From Actinophytocola xanthii (GTDB taxonomy: Bacteria; Actinomycetota; Actinomycetes; Mycobacteriales; Pseudonocardiaceae): 64,000 nt of DNA. Positions 33,772-42,997 of this stretch are shown piece by piece; the first letter of the stretch is position 1; every line of letters starts with the position of its first letter. The notes under the pieces were generated by a model. That model was not told where the DNA came from. It did no database searches and saw nothing but the letters and a program-made list of their open reading frames with translations. The stretch lies in contig NZ_MSIE01000008.1 of assembly GCF_001921205.1 (NCBI RefSeq), forward strand, positions 62,001 through 126,000, given 5' to 3'. The translations under genes and the position numbers were made by a program.

Positions 33772-34224
33772 ATGAAGCTCATTCTCACCGCTGACGTCTC
33801 CGGCCTCGGTGGGCCGGGCGACGTCGTCGAGGTCAAGGACGGCTACGGGCGCAACTACCTGCTGCCCCGCCGGCTGGCGATCGTCGCCACCAAGGGCGCC
33901 GAGCGCCAGGTGCAGACCATCCGCCGGGCTCAGACGGCCCGTGCCATCCGCGGGCTGGACCACGCGCAGGAGGTCAAGGCCGCGCTCCAGGCCGTCGACC
34001 CGGTGCCGATGAAGGCCAAGGCGGCTGCCGGCTCCGGCAAGCTGTTCGGCTCGGTCACCACCGCGGACGTCGTGTCGGCCGTCAAGGCCGCCGGTGGTCC
34101 GGTGCTCGACAAGCGGATGGTCGAGCTGCCCGGCCACATCAAGACGGTCGGCAAGCACCCGGTGAACGTGCGCCTGCACCCCGAGGTCACGGTCTCGTTC
34201 CGGGTCGACGTCACCGCCAGCTGA
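33772..34224 (+). CDS. rplI: 50S ribosomal protein L9
   Basis: L9 of 150 residues with the N-terminal domain [37 protein letters not shown], a long connecting helix, and the C-terminal domain ending [16 protein letters not shown]. Last gene of the rpsF cluster; it lies 16 bp after rpsR and is followed by a strong hairpin at 34253-34292. Confidence 0.97.
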   Translation: MKLILTADVSGLGGPGDVVEVKDGYGRNYLLPRRLAIVATKGAERQVQTIRRAQTARAIRGLDHAQEVKAALQAVDPVPMKAKAAAGSGKLFGSVTTADVVSAVKAAGGPVLDKRMVELPGHIKTVGKHPVNVRLHPEVTVSFRVDVTAS

Positions 34225-34252
34225 TTCTGCTCACGTAGAGTCACATTTCTCT

Positions 34253-34292
34253 CCGGCAACCCGTGCCGCACACCACGGCGCGGGGTTGCCGG
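34253..34292 (+). terminator. Terminator of the rpsF-rplI operon
   Basis: CCGGCAACCC at 34253-34262 pairs with GGGTTGCCGG at 34283-34292; inner bases can extend the stem with a bulge. It lies 29 bp after the rplI stop and separates that operon from the dnaB control region. Confidence 0.75.
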
Positions 34293-34305
34293 CGTGCCGC
34301 CCCAG

Positions 34306-34530
34306 TTGTCCACAGCTGTGGGCTGCCCGGGTGAGACGAGCCCTCCGCGACACGCCGAGGAAGAGGTTTCACCCGACACGCCGGGCAATTTTCCGGCAAG
34401 TTCTTCCACACCCTGTACACAGGCCCTGACCTGCTGCTTCGTCGTGGATCTCGGCAGCTGTCCACAGGTTGTCAACAGTGGTCCTCCGCGCTGTGGTTCG
34501 TTGCGCTACAACGTCCCCAGGTTGTCCACA
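34306..34530 (+). promoter_or_regulatory. Group of DnaA-box-like sequences upstream of dnaB
   Basis: TTGTCCACA, the actinobacterial DnaA box, occurs at 34306-34314 and 34522-34530; one-mismatch copies are CTGTCCACA at 34458-34466 and TTGTCAACA at 34469-34477. Weaker two-mismatch copies lie near 34401-34421. All are on the plus strand within 225 bp of the 465-bp gap between rplI and dnaB. No gene is evident here. A role in dnaB regulation or DnaA titration is inferred. Confidence 0.55.
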
Positions 34531-34649
34531 GTGGCGTCCCCAGCGGTGTTTGCCTCCACCCGCACTGCCCTCTAACGTCGCGCCTACATCCTCGCTCTGC
34601 GTACTCGAGGCACGCCTCCCGGCGTCGCCCAGGCAGTGCAGCCGTCGGC

Positions 34650-34670
34650 TATACTCGAACACATGTTCGA
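34650..34670 (+). promoter_or_regulatory. LexA/SOS-type box overlapping dnaB promoter
   Basis: TCGAACACATGTTCGA at 34655-34670 is an exact TCGAAC-N4-GTTCGA, the SOS box consensus of Actinobacteria. It overlaps a good -10 TATACT at 34650-34655 and lies 20 bp before the dnaB start, an ideal repressor position. LexA control of dnaB here is inferred. Confidence 0.75.
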
Positions 34671-34689
34671 GAGTTAGGAGGGGTTCTCG

Positions 34690-36063
34690 GTGGCGATGAC
34701 CGACGACCGTCCGCCCGCAGCGGTCTCGGGGGAGGGCGCGCTCGACCGGCAGCCGCCGCAGGATCTCGCCGCGGAGCAGAGCGTGCTCGGCGGGATGATG
34801 CTGTCCAAGGACGCCATCGCCGACGTCGTCGAGGTGCTCCGCCCCGGTGACTTCTACCGCCCCGCGCACCAGCTCGTCTACGACTGCGTCCTCGACCTGT
34901 ACGGGCGGGGCGAGCCGGCCGACGCCATCACCGTGGCCGCCGAGCTCGAACGCCGGGGCGAGATCCGCCGGATGGGTGGCGCGCCCTACCTGCACACATT
35001 GATCGCCACCGTGCCCACCGCCGCCAACGCCGGCTACTACGCGGAGATCGTCGCCGAGAAGGCCATCCTGCGTCGTCTGGTGGAGGCCGGCACCAGGATC
35101 GTGCAGCTCGGCTACGCCGGCGCCGAGGGCGCGGACGTGAACGAGATCGTGGACCGCGCGCAGTCGTCCATCTACGAGGTGACCGAGCGGCGGATGAGCG
35201 AGGACTACGTCTCGCTCGAGGAGCTGCTCCAGCCGACCATGGACGAGATCGACGCGATCGCCTCGCGCGGCGGCTCCTCGCTCGGCGTGCCCACCGGCTT
35301 CGAGGACCTCGACGCGGTGACCAACGGCCTGCACCCGGGGCAGATGATCATCGTCGCTGCCCGGCCGGGTATCGGCAAGTCCACCCTCGGCCTGGACTTC
35401 ACCCGCTCGTGCAGCGTGAAGCACGGCATGACCAGCGTGATCTTCTCGCTGGAGATGAGCCGTACCGAGATCGTGATGCGCATGCTCTCCGCCGAGGCGA
35501 AGATCCGGCTGGCCGACATGCGCGGCGGCCGCATGACCGACGACGACTGGACCAGGCTGGCCAGGCGGATGAGCGAGGTCAGCGAGGCGCCGCTGTTCGT
35601 CGACGACTCGCCGAACATGACGATGATGGAGATCCGGGCCAAGGCACGGCGCCTCAAGCAGCGCCACGACCTGAAGCTGATCGTCGTCGACTACATGCAG
35701 CTGATGACCTCCGGCAAGCGGGTGGAGTCCCGCCAGCAGGAGGTCTCGGAGTTCTCCCGGCAGCTGAAGCTGCTGGCCAAGGAGCTCGAGGTGCCGGTCG
35801 TGGCCATCAGCCAGCTGAACCGAGGGCCCGAACAGCGCACGGACAAGCGCCCCATGCTGGCCGACCTGCGTGAGTCCGGCTCCCTGGAGCAGGACGCGGA
35901 CATGGTCATCCTCATCCACCGCCCCGACGCCTGGGAACGCGACGACCCCCGCGCCGGCGAGGCCGACCTGATCCTGGCCAAGCACCGCGCCGGCCCCACC
36001 ACCACGGTCACCGTGGCCCACCAGCTGCACTACTCCCGCTTCGCCGACCTCGCCCAGGGCTGA
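34690..36063 (+). CDS. dnaB: Replicative DNA helicase DnaB
   Basis: Hexameric replicative helicase, 457 residues and free of inteins (mycobacterial dnaB often carries one). The N-terminal domain starts [48 protein letters not shown]; the linker helix follows; the RecA-type domain has Walker [10 protein letters not shown] near residue 224, VIFSLEMS, Walker [11 protein letters not shown], the [10 protein letters not shown] arginine-containing motif and [17 protein letters not shown] 34690 has AGGAGGGG 6 nt upstream. Its 3' end overlaps the convergent ECF sigma gene by 34 bp. Upstream are an SOS-type box and DnaA-box-like sites. Confidence 0.97.
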   Translation: MAMTDDRPPAAVSGEGALDRQPPQDLAAEQSVLGGMMLSKDAIADVVEVLRPGDFYRPAHQLVYDCVLDLYGRGEPADAITVAAELERRGEIRRMGGAPYLHTLIATVPTAANAGYYAEIVAEKAILRRLVEAGTRIVQLGYAGAEGADVNEIVDRAQSSIYEVTERRMSEDYVSLEELLQPTMDEIDAIASRGGSSLGVPTGFEDLDAVTNGLHPGQMIIVAARPGIGKSTLGLDFTRSCSVKHGMTSVIFSLEMSRTEIVMRMLSAEAKIRLADMRGGRMTDDDWTRLARRMSEVSEAPLFVDDSPNMTMMEIRAKARRLKQRHDLKLIVVDYMQLMTSGKRVESRQQEVSEFSRQLKLLAKELEVPVVAISQLNRGPEQRTDKRPMLADLRESGSLEQDADMVILIHRPDAWERDDPRAGEADLILAKHRAGPTTTVTVAHQLHYSRFADLAQG

Positions 36064-37031
36064 CCCCTCTGACCGCCAGCACTGGCGCCAGGGGTGAACG
36101 TCGGAACCAGGCTCGGGTCGTTGAACGCGGTGATCCGGGCGATCCGGGACCCGATGAGCGTGAGGACCTGGACGCCGTAGGCCTCGTACCGGCCGTCCGG
36201 CGCGCGCCCGTGGACGACGACGGCGGGCTGACCGTTGGCGCGGGTGGGGATCATCCGCCACCGGTCCCGGCGCAGGACGCGGCTGACCAGGAACCCGACC
36301 ACCGCCCGTTGCCCGGTGAACCAGGTCGGAGTCGGCGGCATCTCCAGCTCGACATCGGCCCGCAGCAGCGTCACCAGGGCGTCGGGGTCGGCGCGGGTGA
36401 ACGCGTCGACGTAGCCCTCGAGGAGCGTCCGCCGGGTTTCCTCCTCCGGCTCGACCAGGTCGTCCTCGACGAGGCCGGCCTCGGCCATGCGGACGCGGGC
36501 GCGGCGCAGTGCGCTGTCGACGGCGGTGACCGTCGTGTCCAGGATCTCGGCGACCTCGGCCGTCCGGAACGCCAGCACATCACGCAGGGTCAGCACGGCC
36601 CGTTGCCGGGCGGACAGCAGCTGGAGCGCGGCGACGAAGGCGAGCCGCACGCCCGCACGCCCGGCCGCCACCGCCGCCGGGTCCTCGGCGCCGAGCAGCA
36701 CGTCGGGCGCCGGCTGGAGCCATGCCACCGCGGGCTCGCGAGCAGCCACGGGCGTCCGGTGGTCCTCCGCCGGCGCGCCCAACCCGGACGGGAGGGGCCG
36801 TCGAGAGCGTGTCTCCAACGCCGTCAGGCAGGCCATGGTGGCGATCTTGTACAGCCATCGCCGCACCGAGGAGCGTCCTTCGAACCGGCCGAACGCCCGC
36901 CAGGCGCGCAGGTAGGTCTCCTGCACCAGGTCCTCGGCGTCGTGGATCGAGCCGAGGAGCCGGTAGCAGTGCGCGACCAGTTCCGGCCGGAACGGCTCGA
37001 CCAGGGCGGCGAACTCGTCGTCCGAGGGCAT
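36030..37031 (-). CDS. ECF sigma factor with C-terminal SnoaL-like domain
   Basis: Sigma-70 family protein of 333 residues, larger than minimal ECF factors. Region 2 is [51 protein letters not shown]; region 4 is [44 protein letters not shown]. Residues about 205-320 form a SnoaL/NTF2-like domain ([39 protein letters not shown]). In related sigma factors with this domain it controls activity in the absence of a membrane anti-sigma. It follows an SDR gene by 8 bp, its likely operon partner. The last 34 bp overlap dnaB on the other strand. Confidence 0.9.
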   Translation of the reverse strand: MPSDDEFAALVEPFRPELVAHCYRLLGSIHDAEDLVQETYLRAWRAFGRFEGRSSVRRWLYKIATMACLTALETRSRRPLPSGLGAPAEDHRTPVAAREPAVAWLQPAPDVLLGAEDPAAVAAGRAGVRLAFVAALQLLSARQRAVLTLRDVLAFRTAEVAEILDTTVTAVDSALRRARVRMAEAGLVEDDLVEPEEETRRTLLEGYVDAFTRADPDALVTLLRADVELEMPPTPTWFTGQRAVVGFLVSRVLRRDRWRMIPTRANGQPAVVVHGRAPDGRYEAYGVQVLTLIGSRIARITAFNDPSLVPTFTPGASAGGQRGQPWARSAKRE

Positions 37032-37039
37032 GGCGGTGC

Positions 37040-37783
37040 TCAGCCGATCGGGCGGAGCCCGGCGCCGGCGACCCGGTACTCCGCGTCGCTGTCGCGGTTC
37101 TCGGCGACGTCCAGGACGGCCGCGGCGACCTGGTCGGGGGTGAGGATCGGCTGCTCGCGGCTGGCGACGAAGGTGTCCCGGTCGACACCCTGGCGCGCGG
37201 CGTAACCGTCGACCGCCACCGCACCGATGCCGCCGCTCGGCGTCATGTCCGGGAGCAACACGTGGAACCGGACGTCGAGGCCCGCCCGCCGGGACTCCTC
37301 GGCCGCGTACCCGCGCAGGTAGCGGATGGCGGCCTTGGCGCTGGCGTACCCGCCACTGAGCGGGGATCCCCCCAGTACGGCTCCGCTGGACAACGAGACC
37401 ACGACGCTGCCCGGCGCCAGCGGCTCCCGCAGAGCTGCCCTGGTCCAGGTGAAGACGTGGCGGGTGTCGGCGTTCCAGTTGCGGCTGAAGGTCTCCCAGG
37501 TCTGTTCGTGCACGGGTGCCATGTGTGGGACGACCCCGGCGTTGAGGACGAGCAGGCCGGGACGGTGTTCACGCACCACCTCCTGGGTGAGCGTTTCGTC
37601 GGTGGCGTCGGCGGCCACGGCCGTGAACCGCGGGCCGAGCTCGTCGCGCACGGCGCGCAGGTCGTTCTCGTCGCGCGCGATACCGACGACGCCGACCTCC
37701 CTGGCGACGAGCGCGGCGGCGATCGCGCGGCCGAAGCCGCGACTGGCCCCGGTGACGACAGCGGTCTGGAAGGGAACGGACAT
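37040..37783 (-). CDS. SDR family oxidoreductase beside ECF sigma factor
   Basis: Short-chain dehydrogenase of 247 residues, first gene of the operon with the SnoaL-domain sigma factor. Seen: [10 protein letters not shown] near residue 11, LNAGVVP near 80, catalytic Ser in VVSLSSGAV and YASAKAA (YxxxK) near 145. The GIARDEND stretch suggests NADPH. ECF sigma factors of this type are often beside one oxidoreductase, thought to be a target or signal source. The substrate is unknown. Confidence 0.9.
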   Translation of the reverse strand: MSVPFQTAVVTGASRGFGRAIAAALVAREVGVVGIARDENDLRAVRDELGPRFTAVAADATDETLTQEVVREHRPGLLVLNAGVVPHMAPVHEQTWETFSRNWNADTRHVFTWTRAALREPLAPGSVVVSLSSGAVLGGSPLSGGYASAKAAIRYLRGYAAEESRRAGLDVRFHVLLPDMTPSGGIGAVAVDGYAARQGVDRDTFVASREQPILTPDQVAAAVLDVAENRDSDAEYRVAGAGLRPIG

Positions 37784-37862
37784 CGGTCACTCCGAGGATG
37801 GTTGTCGGGTCGGGTCGGTATCAAGACCACCTGGCGGAGCTGAACCCGTCTCCGCGCGGGCA

Positions 37863-37876
37863 GTGACGTGCGTCAC
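37863..37876. promoter_or_regulatory. Inverted repeat between SDR-sigma and AI-2E genes
   Basis: GTGACG-TG-CGTCAC is a perfect 6-bp dyad in the 201-bp divergent region, 80 bp from the SDR start. It is a candidate operator for either side. No regulator can be assigned. Confidence 0.35.
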
Positions 37877-37984
37877 GACGGATGGTTCGACGCCGGAAGG
37901 GCGACCTCCCCCGGGCGCGAGAAATTCTTCCCGGCGTGACGTGGTTGGGCCGCGAACCACCGGCCGGCTGGGTAACGTTCGTGC

Positions 37985-39172
37985 GTGACAGATTCACGAA
38001 AGCCCCGGCGCCGGCTTCCGCCGGCGGACGTGACACCACTCGTCCCGACCGGTCTGCGGGTGAGCGGGGCGCTCGCCTGGCGCTTCCTGTTCGTGATCGC
38101 CGCCCTCTATGTGCTGGCCTGGCTCGCGGGCTACTTCTCGCACCTCATCGTGCCGCTGGCCATCGCTTTACTGCTGGCCGCGCTGATGGCGCCCGGTGTC
38201 GACCGCCTGGGACAGGTGGGCGTACCCAGGGGAGCGGCGGCAGCGATAGTGCTCGTTGGTGGCATCGCCGTGGTCGGCGGGCTCATCACCTTCGTGATCG
38301 TCCAGTTCACCAACGGCCTGCCCCAGCTGCAGCAACAGGTTTCCGACAGCCTCGACCAGATCCGCACGTGGCTGGTGGAGGGTCCGCTGCACCTGCGCCA
38401 GCAGCAGATCACCGACTTCATCGACGACACGATCGCCGTGATCCAGGACAACCAGTCCGCCATCACCGAGGGCGCGATCACCACCGCGACCACGATCGGT
38501 GAGATCCTCACCGGCCTGCTGCTGACGCTGTTCATCCTGATCTTCTTCCTCTACGACGGCCCCGGCATCTGGCGCTTCGTCACCCGCGGCGTACCCGGTC
38601 GGGTGCGCACGCGCGTGGACGTCGCCGGGCGTCGCGCGTTCGCCGCACTGGTCAGCTACGTGCGGGCGACCGCGGCCGTCGCCCTGGTCGACGCGGTGGG
38701 CATCGGCATCGGGCTCGCGATCGTCGGCGTCCCGCTGGTGATCCCGCTGGCCGCGCTGGTGTTCCTGTCCGCATTCGTGCCGATCATCGGCGCGGTGGTG
38801 GCCGGCACGGTGGCCGTGCTGATCGCCCTTGTCGCCAACGGGTTCATCCAGGCCCTGATCGTGCTCGCGATCGTCATCGCGGTCATGCAGCTCGAGGGCC
38901 ACGTCCTGCAGCCCTGGCTGCTCGGCCGGGCGGTGCGCCTGCACCCGCTGGCCGTGGTGCTCGCCATCGCCGCCGGCCTGATCGCCGCCGGGATCGCCGG
39001 TGCCCTGCTCTCCGTGCCGCTGCTGGCCGTGCTCAACGCCGGGATCAAGTCCCTGGTCAACGAGGGCGACACCGACCCGGACGAGATCGACGTACTGCAC
39101 GAGCAGGAGGCCGCGGCACCGGAGGTGGACGCGAAGCCCGACGACACCGAGGCGACCTGGGAACGGCCGTGA
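37985..39172 (+). CDS. AI-2E family transporter-like membrane protein
   Basis: Membrane protein of 395 residues, AI-2E (PerM/UPF0118) family. Eight or so hydrophobic helices: two near the start (WRFLFVIAALYVLAWLAGY, IVPLAIALLLAALMAPGVD), IVLVGGIAVVGGLITFVIVQF, a long soluble segment rich in Gln near residues 105-160, then TGLLLTLFILIFFLYDG and four more including VFLSAFVPIIGAVVAG. Family members are linked to export or sodium-coupled exchange rather than proven quorum signalling. GTG 37985 follows TAACGT by 6 nt, a leaderless type start. MacS follows, overlapping by 4 bp. Confidence 0.9.
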   Translation: MTDSRKPRRRLPPADVTPLVPTGLRVSGALAWRFLFVIAALYVLAWLAGYFSHLIVPLAIALLLAALMAPGVDRLGQVGVPRGAAAAIVLVGGIAVVGGLITFVIVQFTNGLPQLQQQVSDSLDQIRTWLVEGPLHLRQQQITDFIDDTIAVIQDNQSAITEGAITTATTIGEILTGLLLTLFILIFFLYDGPGIWRFVTRGVPGRVRTRVDVAGRRAFAALVSYVRATAAVALVDAVGIGIGLAIVGVPLVIPLAALVFLSAFVPIIGAVVAGTVAVLIALVANGFIQALIVLAIVIAVMQLEGHVLQPWLLGRAVRLHPLAVVLAIAAGLIAAGIAGALLSVPLLAVLNAGIKSLVNEGDTDPDEIDVLHEQEAAAPEVDAKPDDTEATWERP

Positions 39173-40341
39173 TCACCGGCGGCGCTCCCGAGGCCGGCGT
39201 GCCCGAGGCCAAGGACCCGACGACCCCGCTCTGGCGCGCGGCGGTCCTGCTGCGGGTGCTCACTCTCGTGTTCGCCGCCGGTGTCGTGGTCGTCCACGTC
39301 GGGGAGTACGCCCGGCCCTGGCTCGCGCTGGTCGCGATCGGCCTGATGGCGGTGTGGACGGCGGCTGTCACGGCCGGCTACCTGCGCCCCGCCGGCCGGC
39401 GGTTGGGGTTCACCGTCGCCGACCTCGTGGTCAGCTGCGCGACGATGTGCCTGTCCCCGCTGGTCCTCACCCCGGCGCAGCTCGCCGGCGGACAGGTCCC
39501 GCTGATCACCACGGTGTGGGTGACCGGGGTGGTCGCGGCCGGCGCGGTGTGCGCCGGACCGGCTGTCGGCGCCGGCTTCGGCGCCGTGGTCGCGGCGTTC
39601 AACTACGGCGTGCGCGGCTACGTCGACACCGACCTGACCCGTGACCTGATCCTGCTGGTCGGGGTGGGGTTCGTCCTCGGCCTGGCCGCGTCCACGTCGC
39701 GCCGGTCCGCGGAACGACTGGAACAGGCACTGCGGGCGGAGGCGGCCACGGCCGAGCGGGAGCGGCTGGCCAGGTCGATCCACGACAGCGTGTTGCAGGT
39801 GCTCGCCAGGGTGCGCCGGCGCGGCGCCGAGCTGGGCGGGGAGGCCGCCGAGCTGGCCAGGCTCGCCGGCGAGCAGGAGATCGCGCTGCGGGCGCTGGTG
39901 TCCACCGGGAGCGTGGTCCGCGAGGACGGCACGGTCGACCTCGGCGCGCGCCTGCGCCTGCTGGCCACCGACCGGGTCGAGGTGTCGGTACCGGCGACCG
40001 CGGTACGCCTGCCGGTCGCGCTGGCCGGCGAGCTGGAGGGGATCACCCGCGAGGCGCTGACGAACGTCGCCAACCACGCCGGGCCCGCCGCTCGGGCCTG
40101 GGTACTGCTGGAGGACCTCGGCGACGAGGTGGTGCTGAGCGTGCGCGACGACGGCGTCGGGATTCCGCCGGGCAGGCTGGACGAAGCGGAGCGGGAGGGC
40201 CGGATGGGTGTCGCGCTGTCGATGCGCGGCCGCGTGGCCGGGCTCGGCGGGACCATCGCGGTGGAGACCGCACCGGGAGCGGGTGTCGAGTGGGAGCTGC
40301 GGGTGCCGCGGCCCGGCGCGCGGGTGGCGGTAGCGCGGTGA
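39169..40341 (+). CDS. MacS-family sensor histidine kinase
   Basis: Membrane histidine kinase of 390 residues of the MacS (DUF5931) family. About six helices lie in residues 25-180. The H box is ARSIHDSVLQVLARVRRRG near 200; the ATPase domain has EALTNVANHAG, RDDGVGIPPG and GRMGVALSMRGRVAGLGG. The start GTG overlaps the AI-2E gene stop (GTGA) and its stop overlaps the regulator start, so the three genes are one operon. Signal unknown; an envelope or cell-growth signal is likely. Confidence 0.88.
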   Translation: MITGGAPEAGVPEAKDPTTPLWRAAVLLRVLTLVFAAGVVVVHVGEYARPWLALVAIGLMAVWTAAVTAGYLRPAGRRLGFTVADLVVSCATMCLSPLVLTPAQLAGGQVPLITTVWVTGVVAAGAVCAGPAVGAGFGAVVAAFNYGVRGYVDTDLTRDLILLVGVGFVLGLAASTSRRSAERLEQALRAEAATAERERLARSIHDSVLQVLARVRRRGAELGGEAAELARLAGEQEIALRALVSTGSVVREDGTVDLGARLRLLATDRVEVSVPATAVRLPVALAGELEGITREALTNVANHAGPAARAWVLLEDLGDEVVLSVRDDGVGIPPGRLDEAEREGRMGVALSMRGRVAGLGGTIAVETAPGAGVEWELRVPRPGARVAVAR

Positions 40342-41009
40342 TCAGCGTGATGGTCGTCGACGACCACCCGATGTGGCGGGACGGGGTGGCCCGCGACCTG
40401 GGTGAGCGTGGTTTCGAGGTGCTGGCCACGGCCGGCGACGCCGCTGCCGCCGTGCGGATCGCGACCACCGCGCGCCCCGCTGTCGTGCTGATGGACCTGA
40501 ACCTGGGCGCGGTGTCCGGGGTCGAGGCGATCCGGCAGATCACCGGCACGCTGGCCGGAACCCGCGTACTGGTCCTCTCGGCCAGCGGCGACCATGGCGA
40601 CGTTCTGGAGGCGGTGAAGGCCGGTGCGTCCGGCTACCTGGTCAAGTCGGCGTCGGTCGAGGAGCTCGTGGACGCCGTCCGGCGGACCGCGGCCGGCGAC
40701 GCGGTGTTCACCCCTGGCCTGGCCGGGCTGGTGCTCGGCGAGTACCGGCGGATGGCGGCCGAGCCCGCCGAGCGGGACGAACGGTTGCCCAGCCTCACCC
40801 AGCGCGAGACCGAGGTGCTGCGGCTGGTGGCCAAGGGGCTGACCGCCCGGCAGATCGCCGCCCGGCTGGTCCTGTCGCACCGGACCGTCGAGAACCACGT
40901 GCAGTCGACGCTGCGCAAGCTCCAGCTGCACAACCGGGTCGAGCTGGCCAGGTACGCGATCGAGCACGGACTCGACGCCGACCCGGAGGCCGAGCGGACG
41001 CCGCAATAG
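40338..41009 (+). CDS. MacR-type LuxR-family response regulator
   Basis: NarL-type response regulator of 223 residues. Receiver: SVMVVDDHPMWRDGVARDLGERGFEV, phospho-Asp in VVLMDLNLGAVSG, Ser in VLVLSASGDHGD, Lys in YLVKSAS. HTH: LPSLTQRETEVLRLVAKGLTARQIAARLVLSHRTVENHVQSTLRKLQLHNRVELARYAIEHGLD. Start is GTG 40338, overlapping the MacS stop by 4 bp; longer starts from 40290 lie inside macS. Followed after 38 bp by serS. Confidence 0.9.
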   Translation: MISVMVVDDHPMWRDGVARDLGERGFEVLATAGDAAAAVRIATTARPAVVLMDLNLGAVSGVEAIRQITGTLAGTRVLVLSASGDHGDVLEAVKAGASGYLVKSASVEELVDAVRRTAAGDAVFTPGLAGLVLGEYRRMAAEPAERDERLPSLTQRETEVLRLVAKGLTARQIAARLVLSHRTVENHVQSTLRKLQLHNRVELARYAIEHGLDADPEAERTPQ

Positions 41010-41047
41010 GCTGGGGTGTCCCGACACCCCCTCTCCTGGAGCTGGCG

Positions 41048-42337
41048 ATGCACGACCCGCGGGTTCTCCTCGACCCGGCGACCGAGGCAGTGCGCAAGCT
41101 CGCCCGCCGCGGCTTCGACCTGGACCTCGACCTGCTGGAGAAGCTGTTCACCCGGCGCACGGCGACCGTGTCCGCCGCGGACGACGCACGCGCGGAGTCC
41201 AACCGGGTCGCCAAGGAGGTCGGCGCGGCCGCCAAGCGCGGCGAGGACGTCACCGCGCTGCGCGAGGACGCCCGCGCCCTGAAGGCCCGGATCCAGGAGC
41301 TGGAGGACCAGCAGCGCACGGTCGCCGCCGAGCTCGAGGAGTTCCTCCTCGGCGTGCCCAACCTGCCCAGCGACGAGTCGCCGGACGGGACGAGCGACGA
41401 GGACGCCGAGGTCGTCGACACGTGGGGCGAGCCGACCCGGTTCGACTTCGAGCCGGTCGACCACGTCGACCTCGGCGAGCGCCTGGGCATCCTCGACTTC
41501 GCCCGGGCGACCCGCCTCTCCGGCCCCCGGTTCAGCGTCCTGCGCGGAGCCGGCGCCCGGCTGGAGCGCGGGATCGGCCAGTTCCTGCTCGAACTGCACA
41601 CCGAGCGGCACGGCTACACCGAGTTCTCCGTCCCCGTGCTCGTCAACCGCCCGACGATGACCGGAACGGGACAGCTGCCGAAGTTCGAGTCGGACCTGTT
41701 CCGGACCGGGGTCGCCGACCGCGAGCTGTTCCTGATCCCCACCGCCGAGGTCCCGCTGACCAACCTGCACGCGGGCGAGACGCTGCGTGCCGAGGACCTA
41801 CCCCTGGCCTACACCGGGCTGACCCAGTGCTTCCGGTCGGAGGCCGGCTCCTACGGCAAGGACACCCGTGGGCTGATCCGCCAGCACCAGTTCGCCAAGG
41901 TGGAGCTGGTCCGGTTCTGCTCGGAGGAGCGGGCCACCGAGGAGCTGGCGGTGCTCCGGGGGCACGCCGAGACCGCACTGCGCCTGCTGGGGCTGCCCTA
42001 CCGGGTCGTGCGGCTGGCCGCCGGCGACACCGGGTTCTCCGCCCGGGTCACCTACGACCTCGAGGTGTGGCTCCCCGGCCAGGGCCGCTACCGGGAAATC
42101 TCCAGCGTGTCCGACTTCGGCACCTTCCAGGCGCGGCGGGCGGGCATCCGGACCAGGGCGAAGGACGGCACGAAGGGTTTCGCGAACACCCTCAACGGTT
42201 CCGGTCTGCCCATCGGCCGGACCCTGGTCGCCATCCTCGAGCAGTACCAGCAGGCCGACGGCTCCCTGCGGGTCCCGGACGCGCTCGTGCCCTACGTCCG
42301 GTTCGAGCGCATCGCCCCGGACGGCACCACGAGCTGA
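41048..42337 (+). CDS. serS: Serine--tRNA ligase
   Basis: Class II aminoacyl-tRNA synthetase, 429 residues. N-terminal coiled-coil arm is residues about 1-105. Motif 1 region is SGPRFSVLRGAGARLERGIGQFLLELH, motif 2 is CFRSEAGSYGKDTRGLIRQHQFAKVELV and motif 3 NGSGLPIGRTLVAILEQYQ, so the active site looks intact. The first 60 residues (MHDPRVLLDPATEAVRKLARRGFDLDLDLLEKLFTRR) differ from the usual MIDLKLLRxxP start of housekeeping bacterial SerRS, so this may be a second-type SerRS. No tRNA gene or T-box is visible upstream. ATG 41048 has CTGGAG 8 nt ahead. Confidence 0.93.
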   Translation: MHDPRVLLDPATEAVRKLARRGFDLDLDLLEKLFTRRTATVSAADDARAESNRVAKEVGAAAKRGEDVTALREDARALKARIQELEDQQRTVAAELEEFLLGVPNLPSDESPDGTSDEDAEVVDTWGEPTRFDFEPVDHVDLGERLGILDFARATRLSGPRFSVLRGAGARLERGIGQFLLELHTERHGYTEFSVPVLVNRPTMTGTGQLPKFESDLFRTGVADRELFLIPTAEVPLTNLHAGETLRAEDLPLAYTGLTQCFRSEAGSYGKDTRGLIRQHQFAKVELVRFCSEERATEELAVLRGHAETALRLLGLPYRVVRLAAGDTGFSARVTYDLEVWLPGQGRYREISSVSDFGTFQARRAGIRTRAKDGTKGFANTLNGSGLPIGRTLVAILEQYQQADGSLRVPDALVPYVRFERIAPDGTTS

Positions 42338-42353
42338 GCGATACCGTGGGGTG

Positions 42354-42983
42354 GTGAGCGACAGCCCTTTCGACCCCCGTGAGCTGAGGGTGTCCGACGC
42401 CGAGCGCATGCACGTCGTCAACGTGCTGCAGAAGGCGATCGGGCACGGCATGCTGAACCTCGACGAGTTCACCGCGCGGACCGACCAGGCGCTGGCCGCG
42501 AAGACCCGGGGTGAGCTGAACGCGCTGCTCGTCGACCTGCCCGGGCTCACCCACCGCGACTCGAACTCACCCGTGCGCCCGCAGCAGGTGGAGCTGCGCG
42601 CGGTGATGTCGAGCGTGCGCCGGGTCGGTCGGTGGACCGTGCCCTCGGACCTCCTGATCAGCAACCGCCTCGGCTCGACCGACCTCGACTTCACCGAGGC
42701 GGTGATCCCGCACGACGAGGTCCGGATCAAGATCGAGGTGGCGGGCGGTGCGGTGAAGCTGCTGCTGCCGGAGCGGGCGTCCGCGGACGTCCACGGCGTA
42801 CGGGTCACCGCGGGCAGCGTGACCGACAAGCTGCACCAGGCCCGTGGCGGCCACCCGCACTTCGTGCTGTCGGGTACCGTCACCGCCGGCTCGCTTCAGG
42901 TGCGGCGGGCCAACTACGTGCGGATCGGCCGGTTGCTGGTCCGCTCTCCCTGGAAGCTCTCCTGGGACACCACCACGGACTAG
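42354..42983 (+). CDS. DUF1707 domain protein
   Basis: A 209-residue protein with an N-terminal DUF1707 helical domain ([57 protein letters not shown]), then a C-terminal beta-rich domain starting [36 protein letters not shown], similar to cell-wall-active antibiotic response (LiaF-like) domains. No membrane segment. GTG 42354 follows TACCGT by 6 nt (leaderless type); GTG 42351 is an alternative. The tdh gene starts 15 bp later. Function unknown. Confidence 0.82.
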   Translation: MSDSPFDPRELRVSDAERMHVVNVLQKAIGHGMLNLDEFTARTDQALAAKTRGELNALLVDLPGLTHRDSNSPVRPQQVELRAVMSSVRRVGRWTVPSDLLISNRLGSTDLDFTEAVIPHDEVRIKIEVAGGAVKLLLPERASADVHGVRVTAGSVTDKLHQARGGHPHFVLSGTVTAGSLQVRRANYVRIGRLLVRSPWKLSWDTTTD

Positions 42984-42997
42984 TGCGGAGGACTGTC

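Noticed and set aside
34293-34650. Chromosomal oriC
   Set aside because: DnaA-like boxes are present, but dnaA, dnaN, rpmH and rnpA are not adjacent and actinobacterial oriC lies between dnaA and dnaN. More likely a local control or titration cluster.
41010-41047. T-box or attenuator ahead of serS
   Set aside because: Only 38 bp separate it from the regulator gene, with no run of Ser codons and no terminator hairpin.
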